64,000 bases of DNA, from the NCBI GenBank assembly GCA_944548615.1, contig OX155951.1, positions 41,273,964 through 41,337,963 of the forward strand, in the 5' to 3' direction. Each line of letters starts with the position of its first letter. Within the stretch, counting starts at the first letter, position 1. The notes below the pieces were generated by a model. It had not been told where the DNA came from. It made no database searches and was given only the letters and a program-made list of their open reading frames with translations. Position numbers and translations under genes: made by a program. This stretch comes from Micropterix aruncella. Its lineage: Eukaryota; Arthropoda; Insecta; Lepidoptera; Micropterigidae. This document shows, one piece after another, positions 11,290 through 22,087 of this stretch.

Positions 11290-11575
11290 CAAGAAGATGC
11301 TATTTGCAGAGCATTCGATAAAGTCGTCACTAAGGCGTTTAAGCTTCTCGGTTTTGTATTTAGGGCTTCATCAGATTTTAAATCTCCACAGGCATTGAAG
11401 CTAGATTTAACTCATACGTAAGTCGTCCTAGTTATCTGGAATCCTCAGTATCATAAATTGAACAGATCCAGAGAAGATTTGTAATAAAAGATTTTTCATG
11501 ATTTGACTTTTACAGAGAAGATTTGTCATAAAACGATGGAACGCGTTTGAATCTAAAAACTGACCATTGTTCGTT
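11290..11575 (+). pseudogene. LINE reverse transcriptase thumb-region fragment
   Basis: The + strand reads AFKLLGFVFRASSDFKSPQA and then LVIWNPQYHK followed, in another frame, by IEQIQRRFVIKDFS. This is the pattern of the region just after the RT active site in Jockey-like LINEs (A-x-K-x-L-G-F, V-W-N-P, I-x-x-I-Q-R-x-F). Stops and at least one shift are present, and the fragment is short at both ends. The LINE clade was not determined further. Confidence 0.62.
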
Positions 11576-11596
11576 GCTTACGTTATCGATCAGATA

Positions 11597-11624
11597 GGGG
11601 AGGGGGGGGGGGGAGGGGGGGGGG
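11597..11624 (+). repeat. Poly-G tract
   Basis: A 28-base run is almost entirely G with two A interruptions (runs of 4, 12 and 10 G). It could fold as a G-quadruplex. Assembly or polymerase slippage could affect its true length. Confidence 0.85.
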
Positions 11625-11639
11625 TCGGATTGGGGTCTT

Positions 11640-13639
11640 AAACGCGCGATGGGATGCTTAATGAATCAGTCATAACACCCCAACCGAAAGGGTTACTCAA
11701 GTGATCCCTGCGTCGTCGTGTAAATCTTGAGGTATTTTAAATTGTAAATTGGACAAAAAAAATCGTCGAGTGAAAAGTTATCGTCCACAAAAGACGTTTA
11801 CACGAAAAAAAAATATTATTTTTTTATAATAAATAAATAATAATAAATTAATGTATATAAAATAGTAACTAATGAATATTTTACAATAATGTGTAATATG
11901 AGAAATATATTATATAATACAATAAAAATAAATAACAAATATATATATTTTTTTTAAAATACGGTAGTGTAGTGATACTACCTACCCCATTTTTAAAGAA
12001 TAATAAGTAATGTCCTAGGTTATATATTATGTTCATTGTTTTCGCTGATTGCCTGTTTATTTCGGTCATTTTGCCATAACCTAAGTTTGCTTTAATCCTT
12101 ACTTCTTATTTTCTGTGACGTATATTTAGTCGATTATATCATAAACGGTGTATTTAAATCTCCTTGTGGTCTATTCAATTTCGTTTAGCCAGTACTTCCA
12201 CGTTCCAGTAACTAGCCTAAACATATATGCTATATATCGCGCAATTATGTATCGAATTAGCTATTTGTCAAGTCTTTGTTGTGTTTTACAATTTCTCCAT
12301 CAATTTCTACGACGACTAACATTTTGGATCGTTACGCGGCAAAGTCATTATCGTCGCATTTATATAGGTTGCGATACGTAGGCGTCCATTGTACGCGCGA
12401 CGCGCCGCGCCGTTGAACTATTCGACATACGCCAGGCGGTATTTCGCATATTCGCGCTCGGCATTGCGTCTCCGCCGCTCATAAATCGTTAACATTTTGA
12501 CAGCTTCATCGGTCGAATGCGCTGCATTCACACCTTGTAGGGCGCGTAACCCACTTTGGGGCCTTTTGGGAGCGCACGACGTTCTATCGAACGCTTCCAT
12601 CTCAGCCATCCGTGCGCTTTTTATTCAAATGCAGCTTCCATTTTCGGAAAGCTGTCTGCGACTCGGCACAATACGCGTCAGACACCTTTCTCTCGATCGT
12701 ACATTTATCACTTCCTCCGCGCTTATCGCAGGGATATGAGAATGGATTCGATGCCGTGTGCATTCGATGCAAATCGAAGCTATCAATGCCTTCACGATAT
12801 ATATTTTGTTTCATAAAATATCTAGTTTAGCTCGTGTACTTGCAGCTGTTTATTTTAGTTGTTTATTTAATATTTCACACACAGATATAATATATATTGT
12901 AAAGTTTAAAATCTGTTTTGCTAGAGTGATGCACGTACTAAGGTAGACTTTCGTGCATTGTTTTTTATTTCTATACAGGATATTTTCATTAGCTCCAAAT
13001 TGCTTTCTAACAGATTTTTTTGTGTTTTTTAGTTAGTTAGTATTACATAATATACAATTATTATATATTGTAACCTATATTCATATAAAATATTATATCT
13101 ACTTAACGTGTTCTGCGTAATCTACGCACGTTTAAAAGTGTCTCACATAAACACTTTTTTCCTTCGAATTTAAGATATCTTAGAATACTATTTTTGAAAG
13201 ATAATATATAACGGGTGGATCGTGTCTAGGTTTTGGAAATGCTGTAGAAACATTATCAGCTGGGGGAGGGAGCGGGGCACCATAGGAGTCTAATAAAACA
13301 TAATACGTTGTAGAATTAATTTATATACTCGATTTTCCTAACTTGGTTTCTTACTATTGACACAGGTGCTAACAACATATAATAAACCAGTTATGCCACC
13401 CCTGGCAAGTAGACAAAGATTTACAGTAGGATTTTGAGCGTGATTTTTTCTTCGGGAAGGAGGGTGACCTGATTGAAAGTCCAAGTTAAAGTATTATTCG
13501 CGAGCAATAATCCAGGGCTACATATCTAGTTTTTTTTAATGGGATGCAATGTTGTCTTGGATTTATTTTACTCGATCATTTGGGCATTTACAGTCCAATA
13601 TAATTGAAACTATGATATATTCCAAACAAAATTTCACAA
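11640..13639. other. AT-rich DNA with one GC-richer island (12360-12830)
   Basis: Most of the stretch is AT-rich and non-coding. The island at 12360-12830 has overlapping open frames on both strands. One minus-strand frame (12418-12609) ends ERRRRNAEREYAKYRLAYVE with a GTATGT near its end, which could be a splice donor. I recognise no family, and an unrecognised host exon cannot be excluded. Confidence 0.35.
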
Positions 13640-13845
13640 CGTTATTTCGGCCCAATAAAGCATTTATGTACCAAATTTCAAGTCCAATATTTCGAGATTG
13701 AAATATGACTAGTGCGCCTCCTGGTGGACCGATTTAAACCAATACCCTTTAAAATCTCGCTAGTACGAAATAATGCCTGCCAAATTTCAGCTCAATCGGA
13801 TTAAGCGTTTTTACATTATCCTGGAGAAATACGCACAGATAGGCT
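13640..13845 (+). repeat. Interspersed repeat, second copy of the CAATCGG-tail type
   Basis: CCAAATTTCAGCTCAATCGG is followed by ATTAAGCGTTTTTACATTAT and GAAATACGCACAGATAGG. This matches the layout of the end of the 5380-5850 repeat. A related CCAAATTTCAAGTCCAAT word lies 90 bp upstream. Confidence 0.45.
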
Positions 13846-14784
13846 TATATAGGCTTTTTTTGACACTTAACTAGACGCGCCTAATATTCTAACACAAGTA
13901 GACGCGTGGTGTATTTTGTACCATAAAAGCAAACAAAAATAAGATACATGAAAATAAATGATAATACTATAAGGTTATTTATCAAAATTTTAGATAAAAA
14001 TTAACAAAAATGCTTTGCATAAAATATTTTTTTACAGAGTACATATGACATATTACAAAAAAAATGTTATCCTACTCCGCAAGTGTTAAGATCGAGGTCT
14101 TTTTGTATATAAATTGGCGACGTAAAAGTAACAATCATACTAATTTTGACGACAAAATATGACACAGAACTATATGAAAATCGCACTCGAAAAACGTTGT
14201 TGTTTTTAGTAAAGTAGATGTAGCTAATGCGTCGCCTTTCCGCCGCGTGCATTACAATGCGAGAATTAATTTGTGTTAACACGCCGCCGCGTTCGTTATC
14301 TGGGCGCCGCTCTGGCTGTGCAAAAGTGTGTAGTGGTAGGCGAGCGGCGTCGCGACGCCCGCCCCGCGTCGCCCCACACTCGCCCCGTCCGCTGAATGGC
14401 GTCCCGCGCTCAATCAGACACGCTCAGGGCGCGGGCCGCTCGCCGCCCGCTCGAGAGCTTTTTATCAACGGAATTATCGCCAGCCTTTGCGACAGCCTCG
14501 CTGAATAAACAGGGGGACTGCCGCTTGCCCCTTCAGCGCCACGTTTGCAATTGCTACCATTCAAATGCTCCGCGACATTCCACGCTCAGAATTCTGTATG
14601 GCCAGGTCGTCTTAATGCGGCACCCAGCGTAGAACTACACTTGGCAGGCTGATGGCTACTTAGCGGATTAAATTTCAATAAAATATCCATCTTGAAATTC
14701 AAAATGCTCTCCTTAGCTCCGACATGCTTTCCTTATCTCTCCATAAATTAGGCAGTTAATGGTTCCAGTGCAGTTGGGCCACTA
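13846..14784. other. AT-rich DNA then GC-rich island (14220-14640)
   Basis: The island is rich in CG and CGCC words. Its open frames are arginine/alanine-rich and look compositional. It shows no repeat elsewhere in the window and could be a conserved non-coding element. Confidence 0.3.
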
Positions 14785-15655
14785 AGACCCGCTCGTAAAC
14801 TTGGGTCAAACCTGGAATGGACTCCGTTTTCCTCTGCTACGGCAGGTAGCAGAGGAAAACGGCCATCCTGGTGATCCTATCCGATCCTGGGTGAACAGCC
14901 GGGCAAAGGACGGTGTGGTCCGCGATAGATTTGGTATACACCGTTTCACCGCTTCGTATGGGAGAGGACCGCGCAAGCGACCTCGAACTCGTAACCAATC
15001 GAGAGACCGGAGTAATCTGGTCACAATTGCAAATAAGGGCATGAGTTTCGGCCCTCCGGGTAACATTCCTGGCTATCTCGCGGTTAAGGCGTTGGTCTCT
15101 TACGGGCTTGTGGCGTAGCTAGACGGTGGACTGTTTTGTCCTCAAGTCTTCTGCGCTCACTTCAGGGAGATAGAACGACTAATAGTTAAAACTTCCTGAG
15201 GTGACGGGCTCGCCCGCTGTAGTGGACAACGCAAGTTGCTACGGCAGGTGAATTGGTTCCTTTGGTTGATATCCTTCGGGCGTTGCTGAGCGGTTTTGGT
15301 ATCGTGCGACGTCAGCCAATCTTTTGTGCACTCCGGCGAATAACCGGGGGAGTCTGAAAATGCTCTTACACGTTTCTTAAGAAGCGGGGGTGGTTGATGA
15401 CCTGATGTCAGCAACTCTTGAGAGGACCCGTTGGCCAGCGGATCCCGTGTAAACAGACGGGCGAAGGGCGCCGCGGTCCGCGATAAATTCGAACCGAATT
15501 ACAGCTAACATCAGGTAGAGACCTCACAAGCGACTTCAGACCCGTTACCAGAAGAGGGACGGCTAAATCTGGTAGTAAGGGCGTGAGATCGCTCTTACTG
15601 CCGTAAGGAGTTAGTCTTTTACACGCGTGTTCGCATAGCTAGACGGTGAATTGTC
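14785..15655 (+). repeat. Unclassified GC-richer dispersed repeat, two tandem units
   Basis: Two related units lie head to tail (about 14785-15150 and 15160-15655). Each ends in a TAGCTAGACGGTG word. Shared words with copies elsewhere include ACTTCCTGAGGTGACGGG followed by TTCGCCCG-like sequence, CACTCCGGCGAATAACCG, and a GACC-rich CTGGTAGTGAGGGCGTGAG-like stretch. Other copies are at 37305-37385, 46680-47215 and, inverted, 55280-55870. Unit one contains a perfect 17-bp hairpin at 14824-14862. Frames of 105 and 86 codons occur but show no domain. There is no tail, terminal repeat or target duplication that I can see. Confidence 0.6.
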
Positions 15656-17056
15656 TTTTTTTATTATTTTTTAGGTATAAACAGTCATATACAGTTGTGT
15701 GAACACATACATAGAACAAATATACCTATATTATCGTTAATTACTACAAAACATTATAAATAGTAATAAAAATAACATGACAGTCAAAATTACACTAATA
15801 TTTTATGAAACCGAAAACTAATGCAACCAAAAAAAACCTTATACTCAATAACAAATCTAACAATTAGTTAATGCGGATACAAACCAACTTAATAACAAAT
15901 TAATCTATGAGCTAATGCAACAACAAATCGCCTATATTTTCCTAAAATTGTCGGACCAACGTGTCGGAAATATTTACGAGGTCATTCGAAGTATTAATAT
16001 AATGTAAACAGAACCGTCTGAAAAGGTATTTTTCGCATAGCTCTTGTGAAAATAGGGTATGTAAAATGTATCTTCTGAATGAGAGGAGGGAGACCGAGGA
16101 ATTTTAAAAAGAATTTTGACCAAAAGGGGTGCAGAATTAATGTGGTTGTTTAAAATTGTATGTAGAAAGATATTGTCTAAGAAGACACGTCTTGCATACA
16201 ATAGTGTACATTGTGTTTTGTCTCTCTCTCTGCATAATCCGTAGACATATTGTTACCTTGTCAATAAGTCACTATGTTCACCCCACGGTAGAAACAATGA
16301 TTATACAGAATGAGTTTCAATCAGTACAAGCAGGTGAGCAAATTTTAATTTAAAAAAAATATATATTATGAAAAAACAATGCAAATTCGTAACTGCATTA
16401 GTTCTAATGGGTAAAATCAATAAATAAATTTAAAAAACAAATAGCTTGAAATAAATAAAGAAAGAAAAATCACGAGAGATAATTTTAATATGCATTTAAA
16501 CGGAGTCATTTCAAGCAGAATTTACTCAATTAAAAATTATACATTTTTCGATTATTCAACGTCAATTCCGCTATAATTCAAGTCCTTTGCGTGTGGGGTG
16601 TTTTCCCGGCCGAGCCGCTCGTCGCGTCGCCACGCGCCTCTCCTCGGGCGAAATAAACCCTTCGCTCACGCGACTCTCGCACAATTTAATATTACGCGTG
16701 CGCTGATTGCGTTATCTCGAATCTTGGGCACGATACGCGCCGCCTTTACGGAGTTTCTCAAATTAAATACCAGCGTCGTTTCAGGTGTGTTTTTCATTAG
16801 TCGAAAGTAGAAATGGTCAAAGCTAATTTATGTCAGCGTAATTTCGTGTTCTTTGCACATACTCGTGATTAGCGTTATTTCCGATGGTAAATATACAGAA
16901 TATCAACATAATCAATATTAAAGGAAGAAACAAATTTATAAAAATAATATCGACAATGCGACATCTTACTAATTTATTCAAACATATGATATGCATTTTC
17001 TTATTATATATTTATTTAATACTACGTGAGATATTTTTCTTAAATTTTCAGTTTTT

Positions 17057-17060
<4 letters not shown>
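15656..17060. other. AT-rich DNA with a GC-rich patch at 16590-16800
   Basis: No gene is recognised. The patch at 16590-16800 carries an open frame without a domain. The first 200 bp after the repeat are T/A-rich and may be part of an old retroelement 3' end. Confidence 0.4.

Positions 17061-17094
<34 letters not shown>
17061..17094. repeat. TA microsatellite
   Basis: About 17 uninterrupted TA units are present. The site is the smallest of three long TA tracts in the window. Confidence 0.95.
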
Positions 17095-17097
<3 letters not shown>

Positions 17098-17224
17098 AAC
17101 CAGTTTTTAGGAATTCCTACACTTGATAGAGTTTAAAATAATTACTAGAATATTTATACATTATAATGTATACATCCAACAAACTTGAACATTCAAGTGT
17201 ATCTAGGTTATATATTAATAATCT

Positions 17225-17345
17225 AAATTTTCCGGTATTTTCAATCAAAATTCCTCGATAATTACACAAATTACCATATGGTCAAAAATAATAATAATCA
17301 ATCAGAATTATTTGATTATTTCTCAAATTATCATATGGACAGTAA
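17225..17345 (+). repeat. Interspersed repeat copy related to 54600-54720
   Basis: The pattern TCAATCAAAATTCCTCGATA followed by ATTACACAAATTACCATATGG parallels TTAATCAAAATTCTTAGATA then ATTTCGCAAATTTCCATATGG at 54606. It is repeated once more inside this copy. The family is not recognised. Confidence 0.45.
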
Positions 17346-20300
17346 TAAAAATGATTTTAAAAATACAAATGTTAACTAATTAGTAATAATAATAATAATA
17401 GGCAATCACCAATAGTTAGAATAAAAATTCACAATTATATAATAGTTAATGATATAAATAATAAAGAAGTAATGTAGGCAAGAAAGTCAAGAGATCTCAG
17501 AAAATTCGTTATTGTCAAAATCCTTAATGCTAAGTTTAATACGGAGTTTTATGTACAGGACTAGACTGTGGTATATATGTATAACATGACTACAGTGCTT
17601 CTTTAGTTCGGATACTTAAATATCAACTGACGGTGTTTGTTTTCCCACAAAATTGGCTCGCGTTGAAAATATTCTAGCAACTTTAATTTCAACTCGGTAC
17701 CTACTCCATTTTGAGAAACGGAAGAGACAAAAAACAAAATTACTGTACACGCGCATTCTCCGCTACGTCTCACGTCGCACTCAGACGGAACAGAATTGTG
17801 GACAGTGACGGTTCAGAAACCCTCTAAATCGGGCCGAAAAAACGACACCGGGCGAAGAACAGGCGCGATCGAGAACGAGAAGAGTAAGAAGGTATCCACA
17901 CTCACTTTAAAATAAATATTAGTCACGCCGGGAAAACGATCAATGTCATTTTTTAATAAAAATGAGATACCAATGCCATCTTGTGGCTTGCTTGTGAGCG
18001 GTGACGGTGGACTTTGAACAGTCGAACCCGTCGGACGGTTGACACTGAGGAGGAACAGTGATAAGAAATACTGATCAAGGCAAATAAATGCTTTTTCCAC
18101 GTTTTTTTTTTGACGTGACAACGTCTTATAATTCGATGGAGCCGGCTGCACGCACGAAAAAACATAACTCATGCGGCGTTACCTCGCTCTGAGGCGTTCC
18201 ATTTAAGGCTTGAAGTGCAAGCGAGAGCGCGGAACGAGCGACAAAGAGGTACAATCGGCCTCCGCGTTCGGCAGCGTTCGACATCTGTTTCTCTCCTACT
18301 TACATGTTTTCTCCTACTTACAATAATACATTTACATGTTTTCGTCAAGTATGAAGTGCAGTGAAAAGTGAATGTGGTGTCAATTGATTATAGCAACGAT
18401 AATTGCGGCGATAAAGGTAATGATTCTTTCGATATTAAATATATGTTCAGTGATATATTGTCGAATATTCGTGCTTTCATCATTAAAATAAATAGCATCG
18501 GTCCGCTAGTGCAGCGATTGTAGGTTATGCTATAATTGACAAAACTATAACAATAAGTTAACAGAACTATTTCACGATGAGTAAAAAATCAATGGCTTTA
18601 CTCGATCGAAATAATTATCGAGCGTAGCTATGATTTCAAAAAATTAAAACATAAATGTTAAATCTTCCACATATCATAACAACGTGTCTGAAATGACAGG
18701 TTGGACCAGCCAGCCGTCAAAGGGAACAATTTTCTCCTATATCAAACACTTTGAGGCGGACTTTTAAAAGCTAGAGTTACAAAATTTTTAATGATGTTTC
18801 CAAATTTTAAATTTTAAATTTAAGATTTATGAACAATAATTTAATCACAGTTTATTCTTATAATAAATTATTCAAAATTATTACTTATGCACAATATAAT
18901 AGCACAACCAGTAAAGCGTATTTTTTTGTATACTCAAATATCCATATTGCTGTTATACAATAATTTTTTCTGAGGTATAATGTTAAATGTATTCTTTTTA
19001 GAAACTCCAATATATTTGGTTTACAGACGAAATATATTTTTTTTTGTCACCCAAACAAACCCTTGCTAAACTTTCCTTTTTTAAGTTAGTGAATTTTAAT
19101 AATGTAATTACCAAATATTTTAAAAAGTCGAAATTGATCGTTATTTCCTGATACCCATTATATGTTATGGATATTTTTTAATTTTATAATTTTTCAAATA
19201 AAAAATAGATTTTGGCAAAATAAAAAATAAATTAATACAAATATTTTTTTTTATTTTTTTGCGAAGTTGATAAAATGACATTTATGCGGATGTTATCATT
19301 CTACTACGCTTTGTATCTATTCTGAGGTGATAGTATTTAAAACATAGTGACTTTACATTTGTTTGCTTTTCATTCATTCATTCTTAAAAATTTAAAGTTT
19401 TATATATTTAAATATGTCACTAATATCAAAAATGTAAATAAGTAATAAATAAATTCAATTAAATGTAAATAAGTAATAAATTAAAAAATAAATTGACCAA
19501 TAAATTATATATACAGCTAAAATATGTCTCCCTATGCATAATGCACAAATTTAATCATATTGCATAAAATGATAATAAAATATTTTCTTGTTATTTTTCT
19601 TCGTATAGCTTCATAATCTTAACGATTTCTTTTATAAATAAATAAATATACATAAGCATCCGTCCGGTTCCCGGATGGGGATAGTGTGCAACCGCATCGA
19701 GACAGTTTCGGCAAATCCCACTTATGCGGTCGACGCATCGCGTGTCTTTCCTCCCCTCTCGTCCTCTCGATGACGTGCCACCCACCTCGTGGCCGACTGC
19801 TCGCGGGCGTCCGGCACGGAAGCCGTCTCCGTTTCCGCGGCGATAATGTCTGCGAATGAAGACGAATGCCCTCGCCTAATTGTTTTATTCTTTTTTATTC
19901 GCCGCTCGGCATCCGAGACCGGATCTGCGGTGGCGCTCTCGCCTCGTGCGCGAGCAGCCTATACGCGAAACGGGATCGTGCATCTTGCACATAAGAAAAT
20001 GCCAAAAGTGTCATGGAAATTGATTGTATTTGGCAGTGCAAACATTTGAATTGTATCATTTGCTGGCAAATAAACAAAAATAGTTTTACTTCACAACGGA
20101 TCGATCAAAATAGATCTACCGACCTACACAAGTGACATCAAGCTTTTCTATGCTGGGTCTTGCGACATGTTTATATGTATGTGGAATCCTTCTTTGGTAA
20201 AAAAAGTGGTACTAAGAAGAACAAAAATTATTAAAAAAAATATAAATCTCTACTGCCGTTATATAAAGTAACCTAAAAAGAACTAAAAGCAATCAGGGAA

Positions 20301-20560
20301 CTTTTGGAAATATGTTTTATGAACAAAACTGTCCACTAACTGCAGTTAGAATTCATACCAACAAAAATTGCATAACAACTTGTACGTACATACGTAGTTA
20401 GGATGGAAATCTGCTTTTCTTCTTTGGATCAAAGACGCATTGACTTCGACGTTGTCAAGTAAAATATTTCTACAATATCTTGTCCGTTCGAAGTAATATA
20501 AGTTATTTTGAACGTTTTAGTTGACTCTTTTGAACGGCAGCCGTGTCTTAATTTTTAAGG
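17346..20560. other. Mostly AT-rich DNA with islands at 17740-18330 and 19660-20080
   Basis: No coding similarity was found. The islands are GC-richer, unique in the window and carry only accidental frames. A short duplication of TAAATGTAAATAAGTAATAAA occurs near 19430-19480, as does a duplicated CTCCTACTTACA at 18293-18320. Confidence 0.4.
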
Positions 20561-20619
20561 TAATCATTTTTATTTATTTATTTGACGTATCAAAACTTTA
20601 TCTGACGTATTAGTACTTT

Positions 20620-20728
20620 ATTGTTCCACTACGATAAGGTTAGCTGTAAGATATTGCCTTTAGGCAATACGCTCACCTTTTTGTTTAAGCAAATAAAGCG
20701 TTTAATTATTATTATTATTATTATTATT
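20620..20728 (+). mobile_element. LINE 3' end with ATT tail
   Basis: GATATTGCCTTTAGGCAATA is followed by CGCTCACCTTTTTG, an AATAAA signal and then ATT repeats. A sister 3' end at 33680-33735 reads CATATTGCAGTGTGGCAATA and then AGCTCGCCTTTTTG. Only the terminal part of the UTR is present. Confidence 0.5.
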
Positions 20729-21531
20729 ACTTTATGTTACCCGGGATGGCATAGCTATTCTAACAATTCCTGTACACTTCTAAATCTGTTCAAGTATTTA
20801 GAAATTATGGTTAAGGTGACTACCTCTCCCAAACAGTGAAAAACTGACATTTTGCGATCAAATTTACGTGACTCCCGAGAACATTTAAATAATAATAAAA
20901 ATATGAGTCTTGTAGAAAAAATTTCAATATTTTATACTACGATGTCGAATTTTAATGTTTTGATTTTTTTCTTAATAAAAATAAATAAAATCTGAAGTCA
21001 TCACTTTTTTGTAAATAGCATTTTTCTTGGAATCTATAAGGGTTAGCAACTTGAAACCATGTTGGTAATAAGAACGAAGTAAATGTTCAAAATGTAACAT
21101 TGCTTTATTTTTAATTATTTTACTTTTTCCATTACAATCTTCCAAAAAACCAAAATAATATTTTTTTGTCAAGCGAAATTTCAGTAAAATGTCATCTTGC
21201 ACAAGCAAAAATAGTCCTTCCGTGTATAGCGCCCCGCTCGACTTTCCCTTGTCAAGTCCAGTCCGTGCGTGGCAGCAAGCTGCGGCGGTACTGCTTTAGG
21301 CGCTACGTCGCTTATTTTTACTGTTTAACGCGATCTATTTCAAGATATTATTTTGCAAAAAGGTGCTAACTTGGAATCGATCACAAAACATGGGGAAGAA
21401 ATATTCATTAGCATCCAATAATGCATAAAAAAAAATGTAATAGGGCTGACAGACTCAAAACGGTGAGTTTCAATGTAGCAAATTTTAATATTTTCGAGCG
21501 ATCGACGCGTCGCATTCAGTCTGCATGATAA
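20729..21531. other. AT-rich DNA, GC-richer at 21200-21320
   Basis: I see no gene and no repeat in this stretch. It ends at the left terminus of the Harbinger palindrome. Confidence 0.4.
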
Positions 21532-21659
21532 TGGGGTGTTTACACGGTTCGTTTTTCGCCGTGCGGCTAATCGCTTCATAAATCGACTCACAAAGCCGCA
21601 TCGCTACCCCATTTACACAGGTGACTGAAATCGCATGCGACTAGGTCATATCTTCGAAA

Positions 21660-22087
21660 ATGTTGAGCAGAACAGATGTTTTACGTGCCGGTATCGAAAT
21701 AATTAGTAAATTAAATACTCAAGATTTGCTCGAAGAACAAAGAAAGAAGAAGAAAAAGAAGAAGGAAAGAAGAAAACGTAAATTTTGGGTACGCGGGTGG
21801 ATTTCTCGACGCAAGCTATTGGGTGCTTCGGATTCTTTATTGGTGGAATGGAGTTCAGAAGATCCTGATTATTTTATAAAACGATTAAGAATGACTACAG
21901 ATCAGTTTGAGATTTTACTACACAAAGTTACTCCGCTTATCCAAAAATGTGATACTAATATGCGTAAGGCGCTTTCAACGAAAACTAAATTGGAAATAAT
22001 CCTGGAAGTTCTTGGCTACCGGTGATAACTACTCAAGATTTGCAGAGACATTTAGATTTAAAGAATGCACCATTATTTTTAAAGGAT
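21660..22087 (+). pseudogene. Harbinger transposase exon 1, left copy (helix-turn-helix part)
   Basis: The frame from the ATG at 21660 runs 121 codons: a lysine-rich stretch, then WVRGWISRRKLLG, DYFIKRLRMTTDQFEILL and STKTKLEIILEVLG. This is the DNA-binding N-terminal region of PIF/Harbinger transposases. Compared with the right copy an extra G near 22007 shifts the frame, after which TGDNYSRFAETFRFKECTI can be read in the next frame. The exon is cut at GGAT (22084-22087) by the 3.0-kb insertion and resumes at 25080, ending at a donor ACG|GTAAGTG after 25129. Exon 2 begins at 25850. Confidence 0.75.

Noticed and set aside
12418..12609. Possible host exon ending in a GTATGT donor on the minus strand
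   Set aside because: The frame is only 63 codons, no family was recognised and no convincing acceptor is present. It is mentioned only as part of a GC-rich island.
14801..15118. 105- and 86-codon frames on opposite strands
   Set aside because: They lie in a multicopy non-coding repeat whose other copies do not keep the frames, and no domain is visible.
15673..15690. T-rich tract followed by AG|GTATAA as a third ratchet site
   Set aside because: The donor half is weak and the tract is a generic T-rich repeat tail.
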